Source of the DNA: Streptomyces sp. CC228A
Lineage (GTDB): Bacteria; Actinomycetota; Actinomycetes; Streptomycetales; Streptomycetaceae
Assembly (NCBI RefSeq): GCF_021390935.1
Contig: NZ_JAJPUI010000012.1
Location: forward strand, 62,001 to 126,000
Direction: 5' to 3'
DNA: 64,000 nt
Shown: positions 1 through 7,954 of the stretch, piece by piece
Position numbering within the stretch: position 1 is the stretch's first letter
Layout: each line of letters starts with the position of its first letter
Made by a program: the position numbers and the translations under genes
The notes under the pieces: generated by a model
The model's input: only the letters and a program-made list of their open reading frames with translations
Databases searched by the model: none
What the model was told of the DNA's origin: nothing

Positions 1-556
1 GGCAGAGCGGCCAGGCGTCGATGCCGGCGAACCGCTTGAAGAGGGCGGCCTTGCCCTCCATCACCGGGAGGGCGGCCTTGGGGCCGATGTTCCCCAGCCC
101 CAGCACCGCGGAGCCGTCCGTGACGACGGCGACGGAGTTCCGCTTGATGGTGAGGCGGCGGGCGTCCTCGGGGTTCTCCGCGATGGCCATGCACACGCGC
201 GCGACACCGGGGGTGTAGACCATGGACAGGTCGTCGCGGTTGCGAATGGGGTGCTTGGACGCCATCTCGATCTTGCCGCCGAGGTGCATCAGGAACGTAC
301 GGTCGGAGACCTTGCCCAGGACGACGCCCTCGATGGAGCGCAGCTTGCCGACGATCTCGTCCGCGTGGGCGGTGGAGGAGGCCGCGATGGTGACGTCGAT
401 CCGCAGCTTCTCGTGGCCGGAGGCGGTCACGTCGAGGCCGGTGACCGAGCCGCCGGAGGACTCCACGGCCGTGGTGAGCTGGGAGACCGCGGTTCCGCTC
501 GCGGGCACCTCCAGCCGGACCGTCATCGAGTACGAGACGCTGGGCGCCGTTGCCAT
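1..556 (-). CDS. NAD-dependent malic enzyme, N-terminal part (runs off the window)
   Basis: Malic enzyme oxidatively decarboxylates malate to pyruvate in the cytoplasm. About 185 residues are visible. The first ~75 form an ACT-like regulatory domain (SYSMTVRLEVPASG), as in actinobacterial NAD-malic enzymes. The malic N-terminal fold follows, with the diagnostic YTPGVARVC and the start of the nucleotide-binding region (VVTDGSAVLGLGNIGPKAALPVMEGK). The start is ATG at 556; the C-terminal two thirds lie beyond the left edge. A possible operator region lies about 120-170 bp upstream. Family assignment rests on these motifs; position next to the HelD-like gene matches the S. coelicolor order as I remember it. 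Confidence 0.9.
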   Translation of the reverse strand, partial: MATAPSVSYSMTVRLEVPASGTAVSQLTTAVESSGGSVTGLDVTASGHEKLRIDVTIAASSTAHADEIVGKLRSIEGVVLGKVSDRTFLMHLGGKIEMASKHPIRNRDDLSMVYTPGVARVCMAIAENPEDARRLTIKRNSVAVVTDGSAVLGLGNIGPKAALPVMEGKAALFKRFAGIDAWPLC

Positions 557-677
557 GGCCGAGTTCCTCTGCTTTCCCTAGCTTCGTTGCCAGCCCGGCG
601 CGGCGGTGGCCGTGCGCGGGGCCCTCCGATGGTCGCACCTACCTGCGAGTAGCGGGTAATGCGGTCATTTTGTTTTC

Positions 678-726
678 GGAAACTGTTTTCCACCATACGA
701 GAAACTGTGCTTCCGCACAACGGAAG
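678..726. promoter_or_regulatory. Candidate operator upstream of malic enzyme
   Basis: Three symmetric elements are packed into 49 bp. GGAAA-CTGT-TTTCC lies at 678-691. The octamer GAAACTGT occurs at 679-686 and again at 701-708, a 22-bp period or about two helical turns. The perfect inverted repeat CTTCCG-n5-CGGAAG lies at 710-726. The spacing suits a dimeric or tetrameric repressor controlling the leftward malic enzyme gene. The regulator is unknown; an IclR-type protein is only a guess. Confidence 0.45.
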
Positions 727-1141
727 CGGCGGGTCCCGGGGCGGTCGGCCGCCGGCGCATGCCGGGCGCTCGGCTGCCCGGGCGGGGCCTGGCACCGGTG
801 CCCGTGCGGACCCCGGGCCGCCAGGGCACGGGCCCTGCGGCGCGGGCCCTGGCGGCGGCCGGGCACGGACCCCGGGCCGACCGGGCACGGGTCCCGGGCC
901 GACCGGGGCCCGGGGCGGCCCTGCGGGCGCTGCCCGGTGCGGGCGTTGCGGGCAGGCCCGGGCCCGTACTGCCGAGCCGTGCCGGCGGCCCTGGGGCTCC
1001 CCGCGGAGCCTGGGGCCCCCGGTGGCGCGGCGCGGGCCCGGCAGCCGGTCCGCGGGGCGGCACGGGCACGGCGGCCGGTCCGCGACGCGCCAAGGAGGCC
1101 GGTCCGCGGCGCGCGCACGCGGCCCGTCCGCGGCGCGCAAA

Positions 1142-1192
1142 ACGGAGCGGGTCCGCGCCGCCCCGGTGGGGGGCGGTACGGACCCGCTCCGT
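1142..1192 (-). terminator. Candidate terminator downstream of the HelD-like gene
   Basis: The 14-bp arms ACGGAGCGGGTCCG (1142-1155) and CGGACCCGCTCCGT (1179-1192) are perfectly complementary, and a G/C-rich inner stem sits between them. The hairpin lies about 130 bp past the helicase stop codon. There is no clear U tract, which is common for Streptomyces terminators. Confidence 0.5.
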
Positions 1193-1324
1193 ACGCAGAT
1201 GACACCGACCCGCCATGCTCGCCTCGCGGCAAGTGGTCGCTCGAAGCGACGAAGGTTGGGCCCGGGGGCTTGGATCGGGCCGGTGCCGCATCCAGGCTAA
1301 CAAACCCTGCCGGAAGGTGTTCCC

Positions 1325-3601
1325 TCAGTCGCGCAGCAGGTCCGGAACACCGTCCGCGTCGGGCTCGTCGCGCGCCCCCGCCACCACGGTGAGCTGCTGC
1401 GTGGCCCTGGTCAGCGCCACGTACAGCACGCGCAGGCCCGCCGGGGACTCGTCGGCGATCTCCGCCGGGCAGACCACGACGGTCGCGTCGTACTCCAGCC
1501 CCTTGGCCTCCAGGCTGCCCAGGGCCACCACCCGGTCCCCCAGCCCCGCGAGCCAGCCGGCGGCCTGCTCGCGGCGGTGCATGGCGACGACGACGCCGAC
1601 GGTGCCGTCCACCCGGTCCAGCAGGCGGCGCGCCTCGTCCCGGACGGCCTCGGCGAGCTCCCGCTCCCCCACGGTCGCGAAGCGGGGCACCACGCCCGTG
1701 GACCTGACCGCGCGCGGGGACTCGGCGCCCGGCATCGCCAGGGCGAGGACCCTGCCGGCCAGCTCGGCGATCTCGGCGGGGTTGCGGTAGTTCACGGTGA
1801 GGGTGAAGCGGCGGCGGGGGCGGCTGCCGAGCGCCTCGTCCCGGGCCTCGGCGGCCTCGTCCGGCGCCGACCACGAGGACTGCGCGGGGTCGCCGACGAC
1901 CGTCCACGTCGCAGCGCGGCCGCGCCGCCCGACCATGCGCCACTGCATGGGCGTGAGGTCCTGCGCCTCGTCGACGATGACGTGGGCGTACTCGGTGCGC
2001 TCCTGGGCCAGCCGCTCCGCGCGCTCGCGCTGCGACTCCTCCCGTACGGGCATGAGCTCCTCCAGGCCGGTGAGCTGGTCCAGCGGGTCGGCCTCCCGCT
2101 TCCTGCGGGGGCGCGCGGGGGCGCCCAGCAGGGCCTGGAGCTCGTCGAGGAGCGCGATGTCGTGCACGGAGTACGCGTCCCGGCGCAGGGAGCGGGCGAG
2201 CCGCCGCACCTCCCCCGGGTTGAGCACCCGCCGGGCCCAGCGGCCGAGCCGCCGCTCGTCGCCCATGGCGGCGAGGACGCGGCGCGGGGTCAGCTCGGGC
2301 CACCAGGCGTTCAGGAAGTCGGTGAACGTGTCCTCCGAGGTCACGTCCTCGTCGAAGGAGGAGCGCAGTTCCGCGGCCAGCTCGGGGTCCCGCTCGCGGG
2401 CGCCTGCACCGGTCTTGGCGTACAGCGCGTCGAGGAGCAGCCGCCGGGCGCGCGGCCGCAGCAGGTTCACCGGAGCGGTGCCGCCGAGCGCGGTCTGCCG
2501 GACGCGGCGCAGCTCCTCGCCGTCCAGCTCGACGCGCCGGCCGAAGGCGACGACCCGCAGCCGGTCCGGCTGACCGCCCGCCTCCAGGGCGCCGCGCGCC
2601 GCCTTCCGCAGCACCTTCAGCATCCGGGAGGACCCCTTGACCCGGGCGACGGCGGGATCGTCGTACGCGGTGGCCTCCACGCCGTCGACGAGGCTGCCGA
2701 GGGCCCGGATGGCGACCTGCCCCTCCTCGCCGAGCGAGGGCAGGACGCCCTCGGTGTAGGCGACGAGCAGCGGGGTGGGGGACACGATGAGGATGCCCCC
2801 GGCGTACCGCCGGCGGTCCTGGTAGAGCAGGTAGGCGGCGCGGTGCAGGGCGACGGCGGTCTTGCCGGTGCCCGGTCCACCCTCCACGTACGTGACGGAC
2901 GCGGCGGGCGCGCGGATGACGAGGTCCTGCTCGGCCTGGATGGAGGAGACGATGTCCCGCATGGTGTGGCTGCGGGCCCGGCCGAGGGCGGCCATGAGGG
3001 CGCCGTCGCCGACGACGGCGAGTTCCTCGCCGCCGAGGGTGGCGGTGAGCTCGGGCCGCATCAGGTCGTCCTCGACGCCGAGGACCCGGCGGCCCCGGGA
3101 GCGGATGACCCGCCGCCGCACGACCCGGCCGGGGTCGACGGGCGTGGCCCGGTAGAACGGCGCGGCCGCGGGGGCCCGCCAGTCGATGACGAGCGGCGCG
3201 TAGTCGGCGTCGAGCACCCCGAGCCGGCCGATGTGCAGGGTCTCCCCGATCTCGGCGGTGCCGTCGTCCCGTATGGCGTCGTCGGCCGGCTCGACGGAGG
3301 TGTACGCCCCGTCGGGCCCCTTCTTGCCGTCCTTGCCGTACAGCAGGTCCACCCGCCCGAAGAGGAAGTCCTCGAACTCGTGGTTGAGCCGGTTGAGGTG
3401 GATACCCGCACGGAACACCTGGGCGTCCCGTTCGGCGAGCGCGCCGGGCGTGCCAACCTGGCCGCGCTTGGCGGCGTCGTCCATGAGGAACTCCGCCTCG
3501 TGGATCTTCTCCTCCAGGCGGCGGTAGACCCGGTCCAGGTGCTCCTGCTCAACCGCGATCTCCCGGTCCCGTACCGAGTCGACGGTTTCCTGCACGGCCA
3601 C
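1325..3601 (-). CDS. HelD/HelR-like superfamily 1 ATPase (RNA polymerase-associated)
   Basis: This 758-residue UvrD/Rep-like helicase-fold protein matches the actinobacterial HelD class, which dislodges or recycles stalled RNA polymerase. The N-terminal ~90 residues are charged and helical, fitting the coiled-coil arm that enters the polymerase secondary channel. Walker A is GGPGTGKT at residues 241-248 (context TYVEGGPGTGKTAVALHRAA). Walker B is VIVDEAQDLTPMQW near residue 530. C-terminal SF1 motifs include NYRNPAEIAELA and VLYVALTRATQQL. The start is GTG at 3601, preceded by AAAGGGG. No rifamycin-associated inverted repeat is visible upstream, so rifampicin-inducible HelR-type control is not supported. 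The gene stands alone, divergent from a GNAT across a 410-bp gap. Confidence 0.9.
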   Translation of the reverse strand: MAVQETVDSVRDREIAVEQEHLDRVYRRLEEKIHEAEFLMDDAAKRGQVGTPGALAERDAQVFRAGIHLNRLNHEFEDFLFGRVDLLYGKDGKKGPDGAYTSVEPADDAIRDDGTAEIGETLHIGRLGVLDADYAPLVIDWRAPAAAPFYRATPVDPGRVVRRRVIRSRGRRVLGVEDDLMRPELTATLGGEELAVVGDGALMAALGRARSHTMRDIVSSIQAEQDLVIRAPAASVTYVEGGPGTGKTAVALHRAAYLLYQDRRRYAGGILIVSPTPLLVAYTEGVLPSLGEEGQVAIRALGSLVDGVEATAYDDPAVARVKGSSRMLKVLRKAARGALEAGGQPDRLRVVAFGRRVELDGEELRRVRQTALGGTAPVNLLRPRARRLLLDALYAKTGAGARERDPELAAELRSSFDEDVTSEDTFTDFLNAWWPELTPRRVLAAMGDERRLGRWARRVLNPGEVRRLARSLRRDAYSVHDIALLDELQALLGAPARPRRKREADPLDQLTGLEELMPVREESQRERAERLAQERTEYAHVIVDEAQDLTPMQWRMVGRRGRAATWTVVGDPAQSSWSAPDEAAEARDEALGSRPRRRFTLTVNYRNPAEIAELAGRVLALAMPGAESPRAVRSTGVVPRFATVGERELAEAVRDEARRLLDRVDGTVGVVVAMHRREQAAGWLAGLGDRVVALGSLEAKGLEYDATVVVCPAEIADESPAGLRVLYVALTRATQQLTVVAGARDEPDADGVPDLLRD

Positions 3602-3704
3602 GGGGCCCCTTTCTGACGTGCACTGGGCAGCCGTCGAGCGTACGCCACGATCCGGCCCGTGTCAGGCGCGGGCACCGTGTCCGCGCGGGCCCGGTCGCGG
3701 CGGG

Positions 3705-3740
3705 CCCCTCCTGCTCGCCCGCGCGGGCGAGCAGGAGGGG
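3705..3740. repeat. 36-bp perfect palindrome
   Basis: The half-site CCCCTCCTGCTCGCCCGC (3705-3722) is followed directly by its exact reverse complement (3723-3740) with no spacer. The location between two divergent genes suits an operator or cruciform more than a terminator, since no gene ends here. Confidence 0.75.
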
Positions 3741-3750
3741 GCGGTGGTAC

Positions 3751-3838
3751 GGGCGCGGGGCCCGGCGGCGCAGGCACCAGAGCCCCGGCGGCACGGGCGC
3801 GGGGCCCGGCGGCACAGGCACCAGAGCCCCGGCGGCAC
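3751..3838. repeat. Two tandem 44-bp units
   Basis: The units 3751-3794 and 3795-3838 are identical except for one G/A difference, and a third partial copy starts at 3839. Each begins GGGCGCGGGGCCCGGCGGC. No coding role is seen. Confidence 0.75.
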
Positions 3839-4011
3839 GGGTGCGGGGGCTCGTCTGCGGGCGCGGGGGCGGCGGCACAGGCGCGGCGGATCGTCCGCAC
3901 GGGCGCGCCGGAAGCGCGGATGGCGGGCCCGCCGCGCGGTCGCCGCCGCGGTCGTGCGCGCGGTGGGCAAAAGGGCAGGACAGAGGGCGGGCCGCCGGTC
4001 AGAATGCGGGG

Positions 4012-4614
4012 ATGGCCGATCACCTGACCGACTTCCGCACCAAGCCCACCCTGGACGGGGAGCGGGTGCTCCTCCGGCCCGTCACGGGGGAGGACGCGGA
4101 CGCGCTGCTGCCGATACTGCGCGACCCCGAGTGCGCCCGCCTGACCGGCTCGCACGCGGGCGGCACCTTCGACGACGAGCGGGTCCGCGTCTGGTACGAG
4201 ACCCGCCGCGACCAGGACGGACGGCTGGACCTGGCCGTCGTGGAGAAGGCGACCGGCCGCGTCGTCGGCGAGGTCGTCCTCAACACGTGGGACCCCGGCA
4301 ACGAGAGCTGCAACCTCCGCATCTGCCTGGTGCCCGGCACCTTCGGGCGGGGGTTCGGGACGGAGGCGACGCGGCTGATCCTCGGGCACGGCTTCGAGAA
4401 GCTGGGGCTGCACCGGATCTCGCTGGAGGTCTACGCGTTCAACCCGCGCGCCCGCCGCGCCTACGAGAAGGCGGGGTTCGTCGCCGAGGGCGTCCTGCGC
4501 GACGCCCTGCTGTGGGAGGGCGAGTGGGTGGACTCCCTCGTCATGTCGGTGCTGGCGCCGGAGTGGTTCCGGCACCGGGGGCGGCCTGACGCGTCCGGTC
4601 ACGCGTCGGTGTGA
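4012..4614 (+). CDS. GNAT N-acetyltransferase (RimJ/RimL type)
   Basis: The protein has 200 residues and a complete Acetyltransf_3-like fold. The N-terminal strand is TLDGERVLLRPVTGEDADAL. The acetyl-CoA binding motif A is VPGTFGRGFGTEATRLIL, and motif B is LGLHRISLEVYAFNPRARRAYEKAGF with the usual aromatic pair. ATG 4012 places the fold's first strand close to the N-terminus; reading further upstream adds only low-complexity Arg/Gly sequence. RimJ/RimL-type enzymes acetylate protein N-termini or small amines. The substrate cannot be told from sequence. It is a single-gene unit converging on the anti-sigma factor gene. Confidence 0.85.
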   Translation: MADHLTDFRTKPTLDGERVLLRPVTGEDADALLPILRDPECARLTGSHAGGTFDDERVRVWYETRRDQDGRLDLAVVEKATGRVVGEVVLNTWDPGNESCNLRICLVPGTFGRGFGTEATRLILGHGFEKLGLHRISLEVYAFNPRARRAYEKAGFVAEGVLRDALLWEGEWVDSLVMSVLAPEWFRHRGRPDASGHASV

Positions 4615-4640
4615 CCGGCCCCCGGTGCGCGGTCAGGGGG

Positions 4641-5456
4641 TCACGCCGGGATCTGCACCAGGCGGTCGCCGGTGAAGGTGCGGACCTCGAAGTGGTCGAT
4701 GTCGTTGCGGTCCATGGCCGCGCCGCCGTGGACGTACAGCGGCTTGCGCGCCATCTCCTGGGGGCTGTCCTCGATGCCGTAGCCCCAGGCCGGCACCGCC
4801 CAGGAGGTCACCACCTCCTCCTCGCCCGACTTGGACACGGCCACGAGGTTGCACTTCAGGGGGCCCTTGACGTTCTTGAGCTCCAGGACCGTGCGGGTGC
4901 CCCAGGCCTTCTTCTCCGTCCCGACGGTCGCGCTGACCTTCGTCGCCGCGTCCGTCGACTGCAGCTTCTCGGTCACCCCGTCGAAGGCGGCGTCCGCCTG
5001 GCCGGTCTGCGGCTGCCCCGCCTGGGTGGTGCGCGGCCCGTCGCCGGACATCGTCGCCACCGCCACCGCCGGACCCGCGACGATCATCGCGACGGCGGCG
5101 GCCAGCATGTAGCGGGTCCGCTTGCGGCGGCGGGCGTGCTGGGCGGTGACCTCGTTCAGGAGGCGGTCCAGGGCGGGCGGGGGCGGGCTCGCGGCGGGCG
5201 GCTCCATGAGCGTGGCCTGCAGGCGCGGCACGGGGCCGGTCCGCGGCGGCGCCTCCTGCGCCAGCATGGCCAGCATCGGCGGCATCCCGGACAGTTCGTC
5301 CAGGCGGGCCGTGCACAGCGCGCAGCCCGGCAGGTGCGCCTCGAAGACCGAGGCGTCCGCCGGGTCCAGCACCCCCAGGACGTACGCGCCGACGGCATCG
5401 TGCAGGGAGTCGTTGCCCTGGGTGTACCCCTCGCCGTACCCAGGCGGCGTCGTCAT
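4641..5456 (-). CDS. Zinc-binding anti-sigma factor (RsuA-like) of the adjacent ECF sigma factor
   Basis: This 271-residue single-pass membrane protein is a likely antagonist of the upstream sigma factor. The N-terminal cytoplasmic ZAS/zf-HC2 domain contains the HX3CX2C motif (HLPGCALC) after HDAVGAYVLGVLDPADA. A basic patch (ARRRKRTR) precedes one transmembrane helix (YMLAAAVAMIVAGPAVAVA). The extracytoplasmic C-terminal half could sense envelope signals. Its ATG (5454-5456) overlaps the sigma stop codon in an ATGA arrangement, so translation is probably coupled. By position it corresponds to RsuA, the sigma-U antagonist of S. coelicolor; that identity is synteny-based inference. Confidence 0.88.
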   Translation of the reverse strand: MTTPPGYGEGYTQGNDSLHDAVGAYVLGVLDPADASVFEAHLPGCALCTARLDELSGMPPMLAMLAQEAPPRTGPVPRLQATLMEPPAASPPPPALDRLLNEVTAQHARRRKRTRYMLAAAVAMIVAGPAVAVATMSGDGPRTTQAGQPQTGQADAAFDGVTEKLQSTDAATKVSATVGTEKKAWGTRTVLELKNVKGPLKCNLVAVSKSGEEEVVTSWAVPAWGYGIEDSPQEMARKPLYVHGGAAMDRNDIDHFEVRTFTGDRLVQIPA

Positions 5457-6046
5457 GCCGATACCCCCCTCTCCTCCAGAGCCAGCTTCATCGAACGCAG
5501 TGCGTAGAACACCCGGGACCGGACGGTCCCGCTGGGTATGCCGAGGGTCTTGGCGGCCTCGTTGACCGTGCGCCCCTTGAAATACGTCTCGATCAGAACT
5601 TCCCGGTGAGCCGGGGTCAAATCGTCCAGGGCATCGGACAGCGTCATCAACCACAGCGCCTTGTCGATCTCGTCCTCCGCGGGCATGACCTCCAGCGGTG
5701 ACGGGTCGACCTCCTGCGGTCGGGCCTGCCGACTGCGGTGGCCGTCGATGACGATACGCCGGGCGACCGTCACCAGCCAGGGGCGGACAGAGCCGGTCGC
5801 CCGATTGAGCTGGCCGGCGTTCTTCCAGGCACGGATGAGCGTCTCCTGTACGACGTCCTCGGCGCGCTGGCGGTCGCCGGCGACGAGGCGCAGTACGTAG
5901 GCGAGCAGCGGTCCGGCGTGTTCGCGGTAGAGGGACCGCATCAACTCCTCGTCGGGGACAGGGTGGTTGACTTGCGGTGACTCTGCGCGATGCCGGGCCC
6001 GATGCGTCGCCCGACGGTCATCGGCCACGGCCGCATCCTTGCGCAC
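5453..6046 (-). CDS. ECF sigma factor (sigma-U-like by position)
   Basis: This is an ECF-family sigma-70 factor of about 197 residues. Region 2 is SLYREHAGPLLAYVLRL...AEDVVQETLIRAWKN. Region 4 is LTPAHREVLIETYFKGRTVNEAAKTLGIPSGTVRSRV with its helix-turn-helix. I chose GTG 6046 because GGGGAGG lies five bases upstream; frames starting further up (TTG 6112, GTG 6067) lack such a site. The gene is co-transcribed and translationally coupled with the anti-sigma factor downstream. In S. coelicolor the equivalent locus encodes sigma-U, whose release blocks differentiation; I infer equivalence from gene order only. Confidence 0.85.
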   Translation of the reverse strand: MRKDAAVADDRRATHRARHRAESPQVNHPVPDEELMRSLYREHAGPLLAYVLRLVAGDRQRAEDVVQETLIRAWKNAGQLNRATGSVRPWLVTVARRIVIDGHRSRQARPQEVDPSPLEVMPAEDEIDKALWLMTLSDALDDLTPAHREVLIETYFKGRTVNEAAKTLGIPSGTVRSRVFYALRSMKLALEERGVSA

Positions 6047-6354
6047 CCGAACCTCCCCGGTCGAGACCCTGTCCGACTCCTTGCCCCCTTCACTACGGGG
6101 CCGGGGCGGCAACTACTCAACGTGCAGAGGTTTTTCTGCGGCAAATTTTCCGGCGGTACGCCAACTCGCCCCCGCCGACCGCCCGGAGGGCCCCGCCGGG
6201 CGGCCCGCGGGGCAGCCGGAGGCGCCCTGCGGGGTGCGGGGGCGGGGCGGCCGGCGGCCCTGCCGGGCGGCGCGCAGAGCACCGGGCACAGGTGCGGATG
6301 CGGGGGCGGGGGCGGGGCGGATGCGGGGCGGATGCGGGGGCGGGGCTGCCGGGC
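6047..6354. other. Intergenic region upstream of the ECF sigma gene
   Basis: No gene is present. The AT-rich patch around 6120-6160 (GGTTTTTCTGCGGCAAATTT) stands out from the G/C background and is the likely sigma-gene promoter region. The part 6170-6354 is low-complexity G/C with GCGGATGCGGGGGCGGG-type repeats. Confidence 0.6.
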
Positions 6355-6687
6355 TCAGCGGAAGCCCACCCGCTCCGGCGGGGGGTCGTCGTGCAGGATC
6401 CGCTGGTACAGGTGGTGGTCCCGCCAGGCCCCGTCGATGGCGAGGTAGCGGGGCGCGCTGCCGATGCGGACGAAGCCGCACTTGGCGAGGACCCGCTGCG
6501 AGGCGGTGTTGCCGGGCAGGGTGCCCGCCTCGACGCGGTGCAGGCCGAGCTCCTCCCGGGCCGCCCGGCAGACCTCCCGCAGGAGGCGGGTGGCCAGCCC
6601 GCGGCCGGTGTGCTCGTGGTCGGTCCAGTAGCCGACGTGGGCGCGTACGGCACCGGTCGGCCCGTCACGCCTCCGCGTAGGTGGCAT
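6355..6687 (-). pseudogene. 5'-truncated GNAT acetyltransferase remnant
   Basis: Only the C-terminal ~85-90 residues of a GNAT fold are present. Motif A is VGYWTDHEHTGRGLATRLL and motif B is LGLHRVEAGTLPGNTASQRVLAKCGF, followed by the C-terminal strands to the stop codon at 6355. The N-terminal strands and first helix (some 80 residues) are missing. The readable frame starts almost exactly at the stop codon of the HemD-fusion gene (6665-6667), and the nominal ATG at 6687 lies inside that gene. This looks like a deletion that fused the end of the upstream gene to the middle of a GNAT gene. A functional acetyltransferase is unlikely. Confidence 0.65.
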
Positions 6688-7879
6688 CGGCAGCCGGGTC
6701 GAGCGCCAGGCGGTAGCCGCGCTTGACGACGGTCTGGATCAGCTTCGGGGCGCCGAGGGCGGACCGCAGCCGGGCCATCGCGGTCTCCACGGCGTGCTCG
6801 TCGCGGCCGGCGCCCGGCAGGGCGCGCAGCAGGTCCGCGCGGGAGACCACCCAGCCGGGGCGGCGGGCCAGGGTCCGCAGCAGGGACATCCCGGCGGGCG
6901 GCACGGGGCGCAGCTCGCCGTCGACGAGGACCGCGTGGCCGCGGATCTCGACATGGCGCCCCGCCACGGGCAGGACGCGGGCCCGGCCCGGCAGTTCCTG
7001 GCACAGCAGCTGCACCAGCGGGCCGAGCCGGAAGCGGCCGGGCTGCACGGTGTCGACGCCCCGGGACTGCAGCGGCACGGCGGTGACCGGGCCGACGCAG
7101 GCGGGCAGCACGTCGCGGCGGAGCGCGTCGAGGAGCTCGTCCAGCAGGCCCCGCTGCTCTGCCCGGGACAGCAGGGACGCGGCGGCCGGGGCGCTGGTGA
7201 AGCTGACCGCGTCGAGGGTGCGGGCCACGCAGGCGTCCAGCAGCCGGTCCAGCGGGGCCGGGTCCTCGGGCGGCATCCACCGGTAGACGGGCACGACCAC
7301 GACCTCCGCCCCCGCGTCGGTGAGGGCCTCCACGAAGCCGGGCAGCGGCTCGCCGTGCAGTTGGAGGGCGATGCGGTGGCCGCTGACGCCCTGCCCGAGG
7401 AGGCGGTCCAGGACCTCCGCCATCGACTCCGTGGCCGGGGACCACTCCTCGGTGAGGCCGGCCGCCCGGACGGCGCCCTTCACCTTGGGGCCGCGGGCCA
7501 GGACCCGCACCTCCCGCAGGCAGTCGAGGAGGGCCTCGCCGCAGCCCCAGCCCTCGGCGGCCTCGACCCAGCCGCGGAAGCCGATCGCCGTGGTGGCGAC
7601 CACGGTGTCCGGGGGCCGGGCGACCAGCTCGCGGGTGGCGTCGAGGAGTTCCGTGTCGTCCGCGAGGGGGACGATCCGCAGGGCCGGGGCGTGCACGACG
7701 GCCGCGCCCCGGCGCTGGAGGAGTGCGCCCAGCTCGTCGGCGCGGCGGGCCGCGGTGACGCCGACGGTGAAGCCCGCCAGGGGGCCGTGGCCGCCCGGTT
7801 CCGGGGAGTCCGGCCGCTGCGGACCGCGCCCCGGGCCGCGTCCCGTGGCGTGCTCCTGCGGCTCCTGCTGCTCGTGCAT
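6665..7879 (-). CDS. Uroporphyrinogen-III synthase fused to an OmpR-type winged-helix domain
   Basis: The protein has 404 residues. Residues ~35-290 form a HemD fold (LAGFTVGVTAARRADELGALLQRRGA; SFTSAPAAASLL; PACVGPVTAVPLQSRGV). Residues ~310-400 form a PhoB/OmpR C-terminal winged helix (SLLRTLARRPGWVVSRADLLRALPGAGRDEHAVETAMARLRSAL...VKRGYRLAL). The same architecture is known from mycobacterial Rv0260c, next to narK3. The gene follows narK on the same strand with a 75-bp gap, so one operon is likely. The fusion may act as a regulator rather than, or as well as, a haem enzyme; this is inference. ATG 7879 was chosen because upstream codons add an uncharacteristic extension. Confidence 0.85.
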   Translation of the reverse strand: MHEQQEPQEHATGRGPGRGPQRPDSPEPGGHGPLAGFTVGVTAARRADELGALLQRRGAAVVHAPALRIVPLADDTELLDATRELVARPPDTVVATTAIGFRGWVEAAEGWGCGEALLDCLREVRVLARGPKVKGAVRAAGLTEEWSPATESMAEVLDRLLGQGVSGHRIALQLHGEPLPGFVEALTDAGAEVVVVPVYRWMPPEDPAPLDRLLDACVARTLDAVSFTSAPAAASLLSRAEQRGLLDELLDALRRDVLPACVGPVTAVPLQSRGVDTVQPGRFRLGPLVQLLCQELPGRARVLPVAGRHVEIRGHAVLVDGELRPVPPAGMSLLRTLARRPGWVVSRADLLRALPGAGRDEHAVETAMARLRSALGAPKLIQTVVKRGYRLALDPAADATYAEA

Positions 7880-7954
7880 GGTCCCCGAGCCTGGCAAGGA
7901 TGCGTGACAGGCCGGGTTCGCGTACGTTTCCCCGCCGTTACGGACCACGCCCGC

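Larger units (their letters stand above)
557..1324. other. Intergenic region between malic enzyme and helicase genes
   Basis: I see no convincing gene in these 768 bases. The part near the malic enzyme start (about 650-730) is comparatively AT-rich and should hold that gene's promoter. The stretch 760-1140 is almost pure G/C with imperfect repeats of CACGGACCCCGGGCCG- and GTCCGCGGCGCGC-type words; open frames through it on both strands are composition artefacts. A hairpin at 1142-1192 may end helicase transcription. Confidence 0.7.
3602..4011. other. Divergent intergenic region rich in symmetric and tandem repeats
   Basis: There is no gene here. It separates the leftward helicase from the rightward GNAT and holds a 36-bp perfect palindrome (3705-3740) and two near-identical 44-bp tandem units (3751-3838). 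The rest is G/C-rich and shows no clear -10/-35 pair. Confidence 0.7.

Noticed and set aside
1577..3616. A 679-codon plus-strand frame opposite the helicase
   Set aside because: It is an antisense shadow; its composition mirrors the helicase codons and it has no recognisable domain.
3602..3660. Rifamycin-associated element upstream of the HelD-like gene
   Set aside because: I looked for the inverted repeat typical of rifamycin-inducible genes and found none; a link to rifampicin resistance is not supported.
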